DNA of 32,500 nucleotides from Stramonita haemastoma (Eukaryota > Mollusca > Gastropoda > Neogastropoda > Muricidae). This document shows positions 10,434 through 20,484 of this stretch, one piece after another. Position numbers and translations under genes: made by a program. The notes under the pieces were generated by a model. It did no database searches, was not told the origin of the DNA, and worked only from the letters and a program-made list of their open reading frames with translations. Position 1 is the first letter of the stretch. Each line of letters begins with the position of its first letter. The stretch spans positions 34,622,694-34,655,193 of the forward strand of contig CM060326.1 in the NCBI GenBank assembly GCA_030674155.1, given 5' to 3'.

Positions 10434-10710
10434 GGTAGGGAGAGTGGTCGAGACGGCAGGAAGTCCGACCAACAAAATTGTTACGTCAAGATGCAGACAT
10501 AGCTGGTTGAAGGATAGAATAACAAAGAGAGAGTCAGAGACAGAGACAGATAACAGACAAGCAGACAGACTGAGAGAGAGAGAGAGTGCGTGTGAAGGAA
10601 AGAGACAGAGAAGTTTTCTTTTTTAATCACACGGAAGAGAATTCCCTTTCTGAAGTCACAGTGATAGCGGGCAAGGCTGACATTTGTTTTATCTTCGCCC
10701 CACCTCATAT

Positions 10711-10744
10711 CACAACACACACAACACACACACACACACACACA

Positions 10745-10793
<49 letters not shown>
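10711..10793. repeat. (CA)n microsatellite
   Basis: About 40 CA units with single-base breaks at about 10723 and 10750. Confidence 0.95.
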
Positions 10794-10794
<1 letters not shown>

Positions 10795-11360
10795 ATGTAC
10801 ATATTGACATTTTTTGCAACATATTTGGATGATTGATATTTTGATTGATATGGATGATTAATAGTTTGATATTCTGGAATATATACTGCAAAAAGCGGGT
10901 GTCCGTGTACATATAGCGTTGAAATCTTTGTGGGCGTAAGATTATAACGAAAACGATTAAAAACTGACGCGAGTAAACAATACATTTCATTGCGGGGGGT
11001 AGGGGGTGGGTGGGTAGAGAGGGAGTGTTGATTTAGGGCTGTTTGTTGCTAGTTTTAAGTTTGTTTATTTCATTTCCTAGATATAAATGTGTCTTTATCT
11101 ACATTTCTTTCATTCTTATACTTTTTCGTCATTTTTTTCGGAAGGGGGGGAGGGTAGGACGTGGAAAGGAGAAGCACGTGATTTGGTCGTGATTTGTGAA
11201 GAAGTTAGTGCCAGGTCTGAAGTAATGGCGATACATAACTGTCCTTGCCTTCCCCTGGCTCTGCCTGATAGACAGGGGGATTCCTTTACCCGGGGAAAAT
11301 TCAATTTTCTCAACTCATGATTTGCATAGCTGCTGTCCGAGATATGGGACCACTTCGGGG
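10794..11360. other. Unassigned sequence
   Basis: No gene or clear repeat family. A G/GGT-rich patch lies at 10993-11025. Confidence 0.5.
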
Positions 11361-11366
11361 AGGGTC

Positions 11367-11520
11367 GTGTGTGTTGTGTTGTGTGTGTGTGTGTTTGTGT
11401 GTCGTGTGTCGTGTGTTGTGTGTGTGTTGTGTTGTGTGTGGTGTGTCGTGTGGGTGGTTTTTTGTTGTGGTTGTGTGTGTTTTGTTGTGTCGTGTTGCGT
11501 GTTATGTGTGTATGTGTGGT
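11367..11520. repeat. G/T-only degenerate repeat (GTGTT/GTGTC units)
   Basis: Plus strand almost wholly G and T with GTGTTGTGT and GTCGTGTGT units. All reading frames give Cys/Val strings, which are artefacts. Confidence 0.9.
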
Positions 11521-11734
11521 GTGGCCAAAGTCAAAATTTTATTTCCAGATGGCACATTAGTAAGCAATAAATTTGCTTTTTTTCCCATCATGCGTGCGTG
11601 TGTATGTGTTGTGTTTGGTCTGTGTATGTGTCTGTGTGTTTACTTGTTGTCTGTGTCTAAGAGAGAGAGGGGGCAGAGACAGACATACAGACAAGTAGAC
11701 AAAGAGAGAGCTGAATATTTCAGATATAACATAA

Positions 11735-11842
11735 TACTATATATATATAATTATATATTTTATATATATAGTATATTATATATACATACATACATATATA
11801 ATATGTAATATTAAATATATATATATATATATAATAATATAG
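11735..11842. repeat. Imperfect (TA)n AT-rich tract
   Basis: TA dinucleotides with ATTATATAT and ACATACAT interruptions. Confidence 0.9.
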
Positions 11843-11849
11843 GATGTAT

Positions 11850-12370
11850 ATAATGTGGCTATGTGTTTGTATCTAGAGTATGAGACTCAGAACATTATTC
11901 GGTAATATCTCATCAATCCATGTGAAAAGATGAAAAAAGCGATAAATGGGCAAGGAGGGATGGAAGGAACTGACACAAAATATCAATAATTTCAGACGAA
12001 AATCCGTTTACCCACAGTACTACGATCCTCGCATTAAACTGTAGGAGAAGGCAGAAGAAAAGAAGCAAAGACAGAGTAAGACATACAGATAGAGACAGGG
12101 TGTGTGTTAGGGGACTGATCTGGTTTATTCAAGTCTCTCTTCCAACAACAAAAGAGGCAAGGGGAACAACAACTGGGAGAGAGACAGACAGAGAGAGGGA
12201 AGTGTTATGGGGGCAGAGAAGAGAAAAGGAGATGGGGAGAGAGAGAGAGAGGGGGGGGGGAGGAGGGTAGGAGGAAGTTTTTTTACAACCTATTCACAAT
12301 AGAGAGGGAGGCGGCCAGGCAAAGGCATGATGCAAATCTGAAACTTACCGACAATTCGACACAACGAAAC
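11850..12370. other. Unassigned sequence with purine-rich end
   Basis: No gene. From 12170 to 12270 the plus strand is purine-rich, with GACA/GAGA blocks and a G9 run at about 12252-12260. Confidence 0.55.

Positions 12371-12372
<2 letters not shown>

Positions 12373-12459
<87 letters not shown>
12373..12459. repeat. Perfect (CA)n microsatellite
   Basis: About 43 uninterrupted CA units, one of the longest perfect dinucleotide tracts in the window. Confidence 0.97.
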
Positions 12460-12460
<1 letters not shown>

Positions 12461-12669
12461 GCCCAACGAGAGAGGAGGGGGGATGGAGGATGAATAGAGA
12501 CAGAGACAGAGAATAGGATGTGGATGCTGTTGTTCAAAAGACAGGTATTGTATAGGTTGTAACCTAGTAAACGTGATAACGGATAGGGTTGTTTGGAGGA
12601 GGAATGGATTTTTGGTTTTGTTTTTTGTTTTTTTAATTTGGGGGTAAGAGAGTTTGGTTTGGGGTTTTT

Positions 12670-13050
12670 TTCTCGTTCCTCGGCTAAAGCTCGGGGTTCA
12701 TCAAAGTGAGATATCGCGTATGCGATCATTTTTGCTCATCACGAAGGTAGCCACATTCCAACTTCGGGGGATGTATTCTGGATATGTTTGTGTTTTCGTA
12801 ACCCACCGAATACAGAGATGAATTACTAGATTTTAAACGTTTTTTTTTTGTTTTTTTTTACATCTTCATATGTATATATGCACGAAGGGAATTTAGACAC
12901 TGGCAGGTCTGCACCTGACGTAATATAGTTGACCTTGGAGATCATAAGATGCTACCCTTAGTTCACCAGACGCTGCCGAGATTCGAACCCCTGATTTCAT
13001 GACCCATGAGATTTAAGCTGAATAACTTGACCACTCGGCTATTGCATCCG
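12670..13050 (-). mobile_element. Gastropod SINE family M, copy b, near full length
   Basis: The minus strand starts GGATGCAATAGCCGAGTGG, giving an A box TAGCCGAGTGGT (complement of 13030-13041) and a B box GGTTCGAATCTC (complement of 12978-12989), like a class II (Leu/Ser-type) tRNA. Then come GTGCAGACCTGCCAGTG, TTCCCTTCGTGCATATATAC, TCGGTGGGTTACGAAAAC, CATCCCCCGAAGTTGG, TGTGGCTACC and a decayed 3' end. From memory, this module series is common in gastropods. It is a decayed copy rather than a working tRNA gene. Confidence 0.85.
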
Positions 13051-13270
13051 TAAAGGGTATAACGCAATAAACATTAAGAGGGTTTAATGTAATAAACAAG
13101 TTAACCGCTGCCTTGGTGTTGTGTGTGTGTGTAACAACAACAATAACAATAACTTTTCAGTTTTTGCAGGCCATATAACCCATAGGAATGTACTTTCAAC
13201 ATATACTTTCATGTATGTTGAACATCATTACTTCTGATATCTAAACATTGAGTAAGAAATAACCAACTTT
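13051..13270. other. Short unassigned spacer
   Basis: Holds two near-copies of a GGGTATAACGCAATAAACATT / GGGTTTAATGTAATAAAC-type block at about 13055-13100, next to the 5' end of SINE M. Each looks like a small tandem duplication. Nothing else is seen. Confidence 0.45.
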
Positions 13271-13274
13271 AAAT

Positions 13275-13352
13275 ATCAAAGTTGGTTGTGTGTGAGTGTG
13301 TGCGCGCGTGTGTGTGTGTGCGCGCGGTGTGTGTGCGTGTGTGTATACATAT
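13275..13352. repeat. (GT)n/(GC)n tract
   Basis: GT repeats with GCGCGC blocks, followed at 13383-13415 by GAGA/GACA. It precedes R5 copy a. Confidence 0.9.
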
Positions 13353-13511
13353 AATGAGTGTGTGGGTGGGGGGGAGAATAAAAAGAGAGAGAGGCAGACA
13401 GACAAACAAGAGACACGGAGATAGAGAATGAGAACAGGCAGGCAGAGGCACAGAGAAAAAACAAAACGAAACAGACCTAAGAAAATAATCAAAAAGGAAC
13501 GTCTCAGCCAA

Positions 13512-13620
13512 TATTTCCCGGACGGTGCCATTCGTTGAAGCGAGAGGAGGCCGTGAGATTCAATTGCCTGTGGGAAAGGAGTTGTGTTTTTTGTCCAAAA
13601 GCGTCTGCGAAACGCATGTA
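13512..13620 (+). repeat. Dispersed family R5, copy a
   Basis: Contains GGCCGTGAGATTCAATTG, then GTGGGAAAGGAGTTGTGTTTT, then TCTGCGAAACGCATG. The first two blocks match copy b at 14706 almost base for base (GACCGTCAAATCGAATTG, GGGGAAAGGAGTTGTATTTT). No open frame is shared. Family unknown. Confidence 0.65.
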
Positions 13621-13723
13621 AAAACAAAATGAAAAGGATTTGCCGTATAATACTGTAATACTGCTAAGTCCTACAGTTTCTACTGTCAGCTCTCGTCTTC
13701 TTTGTTGGTTTTTGTTTCTTTCA

Positions 13724-13749
13724 CCACACACACACACACACACACACAC

Positions 13750-13792
<43 letters not shown>

Positions 13793-14002
13793 CGCGCGCG
13801 CACGCACACATACACACATACACGCACGCACGCACGCATGCACACAGGTACAATACACGTGCCCACACTCACACACGCGTGCGCACACACACACCACATC
13901 CACACGCACGCACACAGGTACAATACACGTGCCCGCACCACACACACGCGTACGCTCGCGCACGCGCGCATGCACAAACCACACCACACACACACACACA
14001 CA
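13724..14002. repeat. (CA)n array containing a 70-bp tandem duplication
   Basis: (CA)n at 13724-13789, then CG/CA-rich DNA. A non-CA block, CACACAGGTACAATACACGT, starts at 13841 and again at 13911, exactly 70 bases later. Each is followed by GCCC and an ACACACGCGT-type block. A last (CA)n lies at 13980-14002. Confidence 0.9.
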
Positions 14003-14261
14003 AGACAAAAGATAGGATAGAAAAAGAGGAACAGACTAGACGGATAGACAAAATTCACAATAAAATCAGTATATTTTACATGAGTCGTAATACAATTTTC
14101 TATGATGATTCTGTGTATTACTTGCAAATGACTGTTATGCAACTTAAAACATGGTCATAGTGCAAGAAAGGTATTCAACAGATTGTCGTCGACTTTTAAT
14201 GCTCATCATTAAACAATGTGAAATCCTTTCAAGAACAAGTAGGAAATAGAATTTGAGTTTG

Positions 14262-14392
14262 ACTCACACACACAGACACACACACAGACACACAGACACA
14301 CACACACACACACACACACACCGCGCGCAGCCGCGCCTGCGCGCGCATGCATGCATGCACACACCCACGCACTCACACACACACGTGCGAGC
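14262..14392. repeat. (CA)n/(CACAGA)n tract
   Basis: CACAGACA units, then pure CA, then GCGCGC and GCATGCAT motifs and CA again. Confidence 0.9.
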
Positions 14393-14401
14393 GAGGAGCA
14401 T

Positions 14402-14518
14402 GACGAGAGTGAGGGAGGAGGAGACGAGAGAGAGACGGAGAGAGAGGAGAGAGAGAGAGAGAGAGAGAGAAGGATATTTTTTTCAGGGTAAGAGAAGTAA
14501 GCATACGGCCTGAGAGAG

Positions 14519-14556
<38 letters not shown>

Positions 14557-14619
14557 TGAAAGAGAGAGAGAGAGAGAGAGTGTGTGTTGTGGTGTGTGAG
14601 TGAGAGAGAGAGAGAGAGA

Positions 14620-14667
<48 letters not shown>

Positions 14668-14698
14668 GAGAGAGGAGAGAGAGGAGAGAGAGAGAGTG
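14402..14698. repeat. Long interrupted (GA)n microsatellite
   Basis: GA blocks broken by a 40-base unique island at about 14470-14512 and by GTGTGTTGTGG at 14580-14600. The plus strand is almost all purine otherwise. Confidence 0.95.
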
Positions 14699-14705
14699 TT
14701 TTCAA

Positions 14706-14838
14706 AAAAAACCTTCAGGAATTGATGTGATTCAGTCAAGTAAAGACGGCCAGACCGTCAAATCGAATTGTGTGTGGGGAAAGGAGTTGTATTTTGTGTG
14801 GCTTTCCCATCTAAAGTCTATGCACAGATGAACCGGCT
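14706..14838 (+). repeat. Dispersed family R5, copy b
   Basis: Starts 8 bases after the (GA)n tract. It has CCAGACCGTCAAATCGAATTG-like and GGGGAAAGGAGTTGTATTTT blocks shared with copy a. It also has CTTTCCCATCTAAAGTCTATGC-like sequence matching GACTTCCCCATCTTAAAG in copy d. This is the best bridge among the four copies. Confidence 0.7.
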
Positions 14839-14920
14839 ACTGTCTTTTGGCAAAGTCAGCCGTATATCGTGGATGCTTTTTTACGTAGAAGTTGGACTCT
14901 ACATAGAATGTTCTCTGCGC

Positions 14921-15028
14921 CTTTAGTACTGAGGTTTGAGTGTACCATTTATTGGTAAAGACAGTCTTTGATCCTTTTAGTACTTAAGTCTGAGTGTACC
15001 ATTCATTGGTAAAGACGGGCTTTTCACT
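14921..15028 (+). repeat. Two-copy 54-bp tandem duplication
   Basis: TTTAGTACTGAGGTTTGAG, GTACCATTTATTGGTAAAG starting at 14922 recurs as TTTAGTACTTAAGTCTGAG, GTACCATTCATTGGTAAAG starting at 14976. The offset is exactly 54 and there are only a few substitutions, so it is fairly recent. It is not built from a microsatellite. Confidence 0.9.
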
Positions 15029-15139
15029 TGTTGAATGCGTTTTTCGCAGAAAAGTTTAACTTCGCTATGTCTGTCTTTTTGTTGTTACCGTCCTTTGTAT
15101 GTCTGAGTATGCTGGTTTTGTCACTGTATGTGTCGCTGC

Positions 15140-15290
15140 TATAGGATGAGACTATAAACCAAAGCCCCGTTTGCGAACGCTCGCAGAACATCTTGCGCAC
15201 ACGTTAAAACCCCCGTTCCGCCATTCGGAAGATTAGGCCATTGTGTGTCGGTAGTAGTGGATGACAAAATGAATAATAAAATAAAAAGCA
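15140..15290 (+). mobile_element. SINE S1 copy d, 5'-truncated
   Basis: GGATGAGACTATAAACC, CGCAGAACATCTTGCGCACA, CGTTAAAA, GTTCCGCCATTCGGAAGA, TAGGCCATTGTGTGTCGG and GGATGACAAAATG are S1 blocks in order. A-rich sequence follows and then R3 at 15305. Confidence 0.8.
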
Positions 15291-15304
15291 GCAGGCACAC
15301 AGAT

Positions 15305-15372
15305 GAAGTGTTCAGGCACCATCCCTGAGGAAAAATTAGGAGTTGGAGTCCCTAGGGCGGCTCGGGGCTGTA
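15305..15372 (+). mobile_element. Repeat R3, short copy
   Basis: CACCATCCCTGAGGAAAA, GAGTTGGAGTC and GGCTCGGGGCTG match the minus-strand start of the long R3 at 9820-9884. The order is the same and it again lies directly 3' of an S1 copy. It then breaks off into TATATATTATAT and an S2 tail. Confidence 0.7.
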
Positions 15373-15392
15373 TATATTATATCTAAAAAAAA

Positions 15393-15500
15393 TAATTGGT
15401 AGTGGCTGCACTTGTGGCGACGCGTTTTCCCCGGGGAGAGAAGCCCGAATTTTACGCAGAGAAATCTGCTGTAACATAAAGTGGTATAAAAAAAATCGTT
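15393..15500 (+). mobile_element. SINE S2 fragment d, 3' end only
   Basis: TAATTGGTAGTGGCTGCAC, GGCGACGCGTTTTCCCCGG, GGAGAGAAGCCCGAATTTTA, CGCAGAGAAATCTGCTGT match the 3' part of S2 copies a (25146) and b (30700, minus). The 5' two thirds are absent. It follows the R3 fragment, giving a three-part composite. Confidence 0.75.
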
Positions 15501-15594
15501 TTGACTATTACTGTATCATACTGTCAGTGTATTTCTTCCTATCTTAATGTCTCCGAGTCATTCTGCTTCTTTCTGATTGCATATGTCTCTGTCT

Positions 15595-15848
<254 letters not shown>

Positions 15849-15897
15849 CCCCCCCTACCTCCACACACCCTTCTGATCCTTTCTGACATTTACGTCC

Positions 15898-15920
15898 TCA
15901 CACACACACAAACACGCTCC

Positions 15921-15952
<32 letters not shown>

Positions 15953-15968
15953 AACACGTGCGCGCGCA
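15898..15968. repeat. (CA)n tract with CGCGCG
   Basis: CA repeats with AAACACGC and GCGCGCG interruptions. Confidence 0.9.
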
Positions 15969-15969
15969 G

Positions 15970-16425
15970 TTTGATGTCTGGAAAGATTTCCTTTAATGCA
16001 CGAGTTCAATCGCTTCCCATTTCTAGAATTACTTACGATGTCTGTCACAAAATGTCACTTTTACGCAGCAGAAGGTGATGTGATTGCTTTGTCGAAAGGT
16101 CACCCTAGCATCATTAGTGTCAACGATGGTGGAACTCTTTCCCTCATCGTTTCTGTCAAACAGTATGACTAAGAAAGAACATAATTATTGTAGTGCTATA
16201 AGACTCGAGGTAAAATAATGGAAGCATCGGCGGTGTGATTCTTTCGGGAAACTTCTACTTGTCAAATGGAAAGAGAGAAGAATGTTGTCTTCTTCGACTC
16301 CAAACATTCACATAGCAATTACTGCTGTTTTTCATATGAGCGAAAATCCTTTGCGCTGTCTTTCAGTACCTAACAAGTCAGGACTCAGGCAATCAAAGTC
16401 GGGGAAAGGGTAAGAGAATTATCTT
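15970..16425. other. Unassigned sequence
   Basis: No gene, RNA gene or shared repeat seen. Base composition is ordinary. Confidence 0.5.
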
Positions 16426-16429
16426 TGAA

Positions 16430-16640
16430 GTCATGAGGGGGAGGGGAGAGGCAGGGGAATAGACCAAGAAAGAAGAAAATAGACAAGGAGGGGACAGAAA
16501 AGAACAAGGTAGAAAGAAAGAAGAGGGATAGAAAAGAGGTAAATCCCAGTACAAACTCCAGAATGCAGGGTTGCAGTTTATCAGAGAGGCCTCGGCATCT
16601 CCACAGGGGAAAGAAGAATTTAACACCACCAGGAAAATAC
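16430..16640 (+). repeat. Dispersed family R8, copy b
   Basis: Matches the reverse complement of 6790-7012: GGCAGGGGAATAGACCAAGA at the start, a purine-rich middle, CTCCAGAAT, and CTCCACAGGGGAAAGAAG at the end. Homology beyond the purine run is what makes this more than shared low complexity. Confidence 0.6.
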
Positions 16641-16644
16641 TTGC

Positions 16645-17090
16645 TGCCAATAATAAACAGACCTTTGGATCTGTGGCTACAAGGTGATGTAGCGTTCTGG
16701 AAATCGAAGTATCACAGGTTTGATCCAATTTTTAAAAAAACTTATAGCCACCCTATCCTCTATATTATGAGTTTTAATTTATGCCACATAGTTGCATAGC
16801 TTTATTTTGAGATCTAAATTTTTAATAGTCACAGCCCCGACATGGTCTCTGTGGTCGGTGGGTCTATGAATAACATAATTAGATTGGAATAGATATTTAT
16901 GAGTGGCAGTCAGGGTGCTAGTCTTTTGAATGAGGCGAGGAACCTAGTTTCTTTGTTGAGCACATTTGGTGCACATAACAGAACCAACGACAAGAAAAGG
17001 GGTCTTCCCCCAAAGTTCTGTAAAAAGAAAAAAAAGCCTCTATTTTAGGAAACTAAACAATACAGAAAACAGACAGGAGCTGCTCACTTG
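16645..17090. other. Unassigned sequence
   Basis: No gene or shared repeat recognised. Confidence 0.5.
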
Positions 17091-17096
17091 GAAAAG

Positions 17097-17156
17097 TGTG
17101 TGTGTGTATGTGTGTGCTGTGTGTGTGTGTCACAGAGAGAGAGAAGAGAGAGAGAG

Positions 17157-17191
<35 letters not shown>

Positions 17192-17204
17192 TGTGTGTGT
17201 GTTT
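17097..17204. repeat. (GT)n-(GA)n-(GT)n tract
   Basis: GT repeats interrupted in the middle by CACAGAGAGAGAGAAGAGAG at about 17131-17155. Confidence 0.95.
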
Positions 17205-17280
17205 CTCTGGATATGACAACAAACATTTCACTGGCGTAGTGTTTTTGCACCCTATATTATGTCCTTACTCACCTCTCCAC

Positions 17281-17392
17281 ACCACACACGCACGCACCTC
17301 GCACACACTACGCACACGTACCGCACGCATACGCGGCGCGTGCGCACGCACGCACACACACACACGCAGCACGCACGCACGCACTTACACAG
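17281..17392. repeat. CA/CG-rich degenerate microsatellite
   Basis: (CACG)n and (CA)n with GCGCGTGCGC. It precedes R5 copy c by about 30 bases. Confidence 0.9.
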
Positions 17393-17419
17393 ATGGAAAG
17401 GAGGGAGAAAGTAGGCTGC

Positions 17420-17525
17420 CGTATCCACTTTCAGCGGGCAGAATGTGGTTTAGCCATGTAATGACCAGACCGTAGATTGAATTGTACAGGGAAAGTGGTT
17501 GAATTTAGAACATCTTTTGAACAGG
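17420..17525 (+). repeat. Dispersed family R5, copy c
   Basis: Aligns closely with copy d: CAGAATGTGGTTTAGCCATG, then CCAGACCGTAGATTGAATTG here against AGAATGGGGTTTGGCCAAG, then CCAGAACCTCAGATTGAATTG-like sequence there. The GGGAAAG block follows in both. Confidence 0.7.
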
Positions 17526-17529
17526 CAAA

Positions 17530-18360
17530 CAGACACACAGAAACACCTTGATATTGTAGTTGTTGCTGTTTTGGCATCTCGCAGTGCTTCACTGAGCAGC
17601 AGGCCTATCCAGTCTGAGATGCTGTGCCCTCCTCCTATCTCCTTCTCTGTCCTCTCTCATTCTCCTTCCTTGCATTTTGCCTTGCAAGGCTGTCTTGGCA
17701 ATTTTTTCTTGATCATGAGACGTGCTTGATCACTTCTGTTTCATTTTCCTTTCTATGGTCAACTAGACCTCATAGGGTGTGATAGCTGGTTTGACTCTGT
17801 TTGTCCCGTTTGTGTTAGTGATGACTGTGATCCTTGTAGGATATGCCAAAAGTTGATGTATACCGTCTGTATCTTTTTCTTTGGTCTGCAACAAAAGTCA
17901 AAAGACTGACATCCAGGAAACAGCCGGGGAGTTCATCAGCATGATTTTTTTAGAACCATGTTTGTGGTCACTCCATAGGAGATGCTGTTATTGCTGTTGT
18001 TTTTGGATGTTAGTGATGTTGTAATTGGTACAGTCCTGGATAGTAGTCCATGGCTTTGGTACTAGGCGTCTTACGATTGCTTACATATATTTAAAGCGAT
18101 GGTTTTTTCCAGCTCCCAGCTCACCCTCAGTCTTGATGTCAATGCTGATACCAGTCATGTTGTTAATCGATCATTAATATCGTCAGTGGAGCACCTATTG
18201 CCATGACATAAAATACTTATCGGATTGAGGTGTCTTCTTATAGAAGATTGATTTGTAGTTCTTCGAGTCAGAAACTAATAAGAATCAAACCTACAACCGT
18301 AATAACAACGAAATCTTGTAACACTTACTTGCTCAAATGTAGTTCTTTCCCCAAACTTAA
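17530..18360. other. Unassigned sequence
   Basis: No gene. Bases 17600-17690 are pyrimidine-rich. A CAAGGC-like motif at about 17685 and TTGATCATGA at about 17709 have no partner I could establish. Confidence 0.5.
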
Positions 18361-18363
18361 AAC

Positions 18364-18535
18364 GAGTATGCACACCCACCCACTCACCCAGACACACCCA
18401 CTCACAGAGACAACTACAATCAGCCACCCACCCGCCCACACACGCATGCACGCACGCACACACCACACACACACACACAGACACACACACACATCACACT
18501 CACTTATTCTCTCATACACACTCTCACTCATACGC
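18364..18535. repeat. CA/CCCA-rich degenerate microsatellite
   Basis: ACCCACCCACTCACCC, (CACG)n, (CA)n and TCACACTCA units over about 170 bases. Confidence 0.9.
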
Positions 18536-18654
18536 AAAAGCAATCACACGATAACTAGCCACATTGTATTGAGTGCATGCACATTGAAGGTACTAAAGGA
18601 GAAAATCGGGGCACTGCGTTTCTGTTGACTTGAATGTCCAGAAATAAAGTTGTT

Positions 18655-18860
18655 TACTCTCTTTAATGCAAAGAATAGGCGGGGAATGGTAAATCGAAAA
18701 TGGGAATGTATTCCACGAGGACGAAGCACACACAACACAACGTGTGATAACTAAACCAGTACAGTCTTTGGCTTTCTCAGTATTTTCTTGTCTGTATAGG
18801 CCTGATGAAAATAGGACGACCTTTCCTGGCAAATAGCCCTGCAACGGAATTAAAAAGACA
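18655..18860 (+). repeat. Dispersed family R4, copy a
   Basis: Matches 20975-21130: GGGAATGTATTCCACGAGGA against GGGCATGGATTCCACAAGGA, ACACAACACA, CCAGTACAGTCTTTGG against CCTGTACAGTATTTGG, then TTTCTTGTCTGT and TTTCCTGGCAAATAG against TTTCCTGACAAATAG. Family unknown and no shared open frame. Confidence 0.7.
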
Positions 18861-18865
18861 GATGG

Positions 18866-18990
18866 GGACGAGAAAGAGAGAGAGGGAGAGAGAGAGAAAG
18901 AGAGAGGGGGGGGATGGACGGACGGACGGACAGAGGAACAGACAGAAAGAGAGAGAGGCGGGGTTCGGGAGGAAGAGAGAGAGATCTCTT
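18866..18990. repeat. (GA)n with (GGAC)n
   Basis: GA blocks with (GGAC)n at about 18914-18931. The tract lies between R4 copy a and R5 copy d. Confidence 0.9.
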
Positions 18991-19109
18991 TCACAAGGAC
19001 ACAAGGATAACAGATAAGCAGTGGCATACTTTCTTCACCCCAACTCCCTCCCACGCGCACAAAATGAATGCTCAGAGCCAGAGACAGAGAGACTGGATGG
19101 ATGGAAGAG

Positions 19110-19240
19110 AGACCAGACTGTCGTAACCACTAGCCTGTAAAGAATGGGGTTTGGCCAAGCCAAAACCAGAACCTCAGATTGAATTGGGGGAGGAAAAGAG
19201 TCACGTTTTCTGTGACTTCCCCATCTTAAAGGGGCAGGCA
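19110..19240 (+). repeat. Dispersed family R5, copy d
   Basis: AGAATGGGGTTTGGCCAAG, CCTCAGATTGAATTG, GGAGGAAAAGAGT and GACTTCCCCATCTTAAAG align with copies b and c. It is 3' of a GA-rich tract, as with the other copies. Confidence 0.7.
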
Positions 19241-19447
19241 TACATAAACAAGGAAAGGCAGACATAAACAGCTAGGCAATTACCGATGCAAGAATAGAAT
19301 GTTTACATAGCTGAGGTGCTTTTGCGAAGAAGTACTGCAACAGTAGTTCTGCTATCAAAACAAAGATTGAACATTAATACCATTCTATCATCATACTTGT
19401 CATTGTCGTTATATCTAACATTTTTTATGTCGTTGTAATCATTTTTA

Positions 19448-19617
19448 CCACATAATAGTATTAGTATTAGTATCAAAAGTATTCGAAATGGTAGTAGAAG
19501 TAGTAGTAGTAGTACAAGCAGTAGTATTAGAATTTAGTAGTAGTAGTAGTCCTCATCATTGTAACAGAAGTAAAAGCAGTATTGGAAGCAGTTACAGTAG
19601 TAGCAGCAGCTAGCAGC

Positions 19618-19669
<52 letters not shown>

Positions 19670-19672
19670 TGC
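19448..19672. repeat. (TAG)n/(CAG)n trinucleotide tract
   Basis: Degenerate TAG, AGT and GCAG units, with an uninterrupted (TAG)n of about 17 units at 19618-19669. CAG/TAG triplets continue to about 19720. Not coding. Confidence 0.95.
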
Positions 19673-19782
19673 AAAAGCAGCAGTATTAATAATTGTAGCA
19701 GCATTAATCGTCATCATCGCAGTAGTGGTGGTAGTTTCAGTTAATTTGTGCCCACACTCACACTCACAAACCAAACCAAACA

Positions 19783-19807
19783 CACACCACACACACACAC
19801 ACACACC

Positions 19808-19871
<64 letters not shown>
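19783..19871. repeat. (CA)n microsatellite
   Basis: About 42 CA units with short breaks near 19790 and 19808. Confidence 0.97.
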
Positions 19872-19874
<3 letters not shown>

Positions 19875-20085
19875 CAAATCACATTATGGGAGTTAAAGAA
19901 TGCTATGATGAACACAACATCAGACATATCTGTACAGAGAAGCTTATGATACAAAAAGCTTTTATAACTGAATTGTCACAGTACAGAGTGTAATATTGGA
20001 GATGCTGCGGTTCGTTCCTTATAAACAAAACAAAAAAAACAATACGATCAAAAAACACACACAATCGGCTGCAACGCTAGTTAAG

Positions 20086-20345
20086 TCCTGGAGTTACCAT
20101 CATTGCCGACTCCACTCTTCAGAAAAATCCTTCCAATGAGACTATAAACCTAGGTACCGATTCCAAACGCACACAGAACATCTTGTGCATACGTTAAAAC
20201 CAGTTCCGCTTAGCGGAAGGGTAGACAATTTTGTGCAGGTGGGAACGGATGACATAATTTACAAAACTACATACACACGTGGAATTGATGTAAAAAAAAA
20301 AGCGTATTCCATTATCTTCGAAATAAACGATTAGAATAAAATAAT
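20086..20345 (+). mobile_element. SINE S1 copy c, head lost
   Basis: GAGTTACCATCATTGCCGAC, ATGAGACTATAAACC, CACAGAACATCTTGTGCATA, CGTTAAAACCAGTTCCGC, GGGAACGGATGACATAATTT, CATACACACGTGGAATTGATG and TTATCTTCGAAATAAA follow the S1 order. The tRNA head is missing or unrecognisable. It lies 137 bases upstream of S1 copy a, in the same orientation. Confidence 0.85.
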
Positions 20346-20399
20346 GACCAAAGATGTTCTCTCTACGCTAAACAAAAAAGTGTGTGTGTACACATGCAC

Positions 20400-20401
20400 A
20401 C

Positions 20402-20481
<80 letters not shown>
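20400..20481. repeat. Perfect (CA)n microsatellite
   Basis: About 39 CA units running directly into the 5' end of SINE S1 copy a. Confidence 0.97.

Positions 20482-20484
<3 letters not shown>

Noticed and set aside
12978..13050. Possible Leu/Ser tRNA gene on the minus strand.
   Set aside because: The boxes are good, but the downstream modules are those of SINE family M and no closed acceptor stem was found.
13724..14002. CRISPR-like regular spacing of a repeated block.
   Set aside because: Only two units, 70-base step in CA-rich eukaryotic DNA; no array and no cas genes.
13504..14142. 212-codon minus-strand frame rich in Cys and Val, like a cysteine-rich protein.
   Set aside because: The CVCV pattern is (GT)n translation, and the ends lie in an R5 repeat and unrelated DNA.
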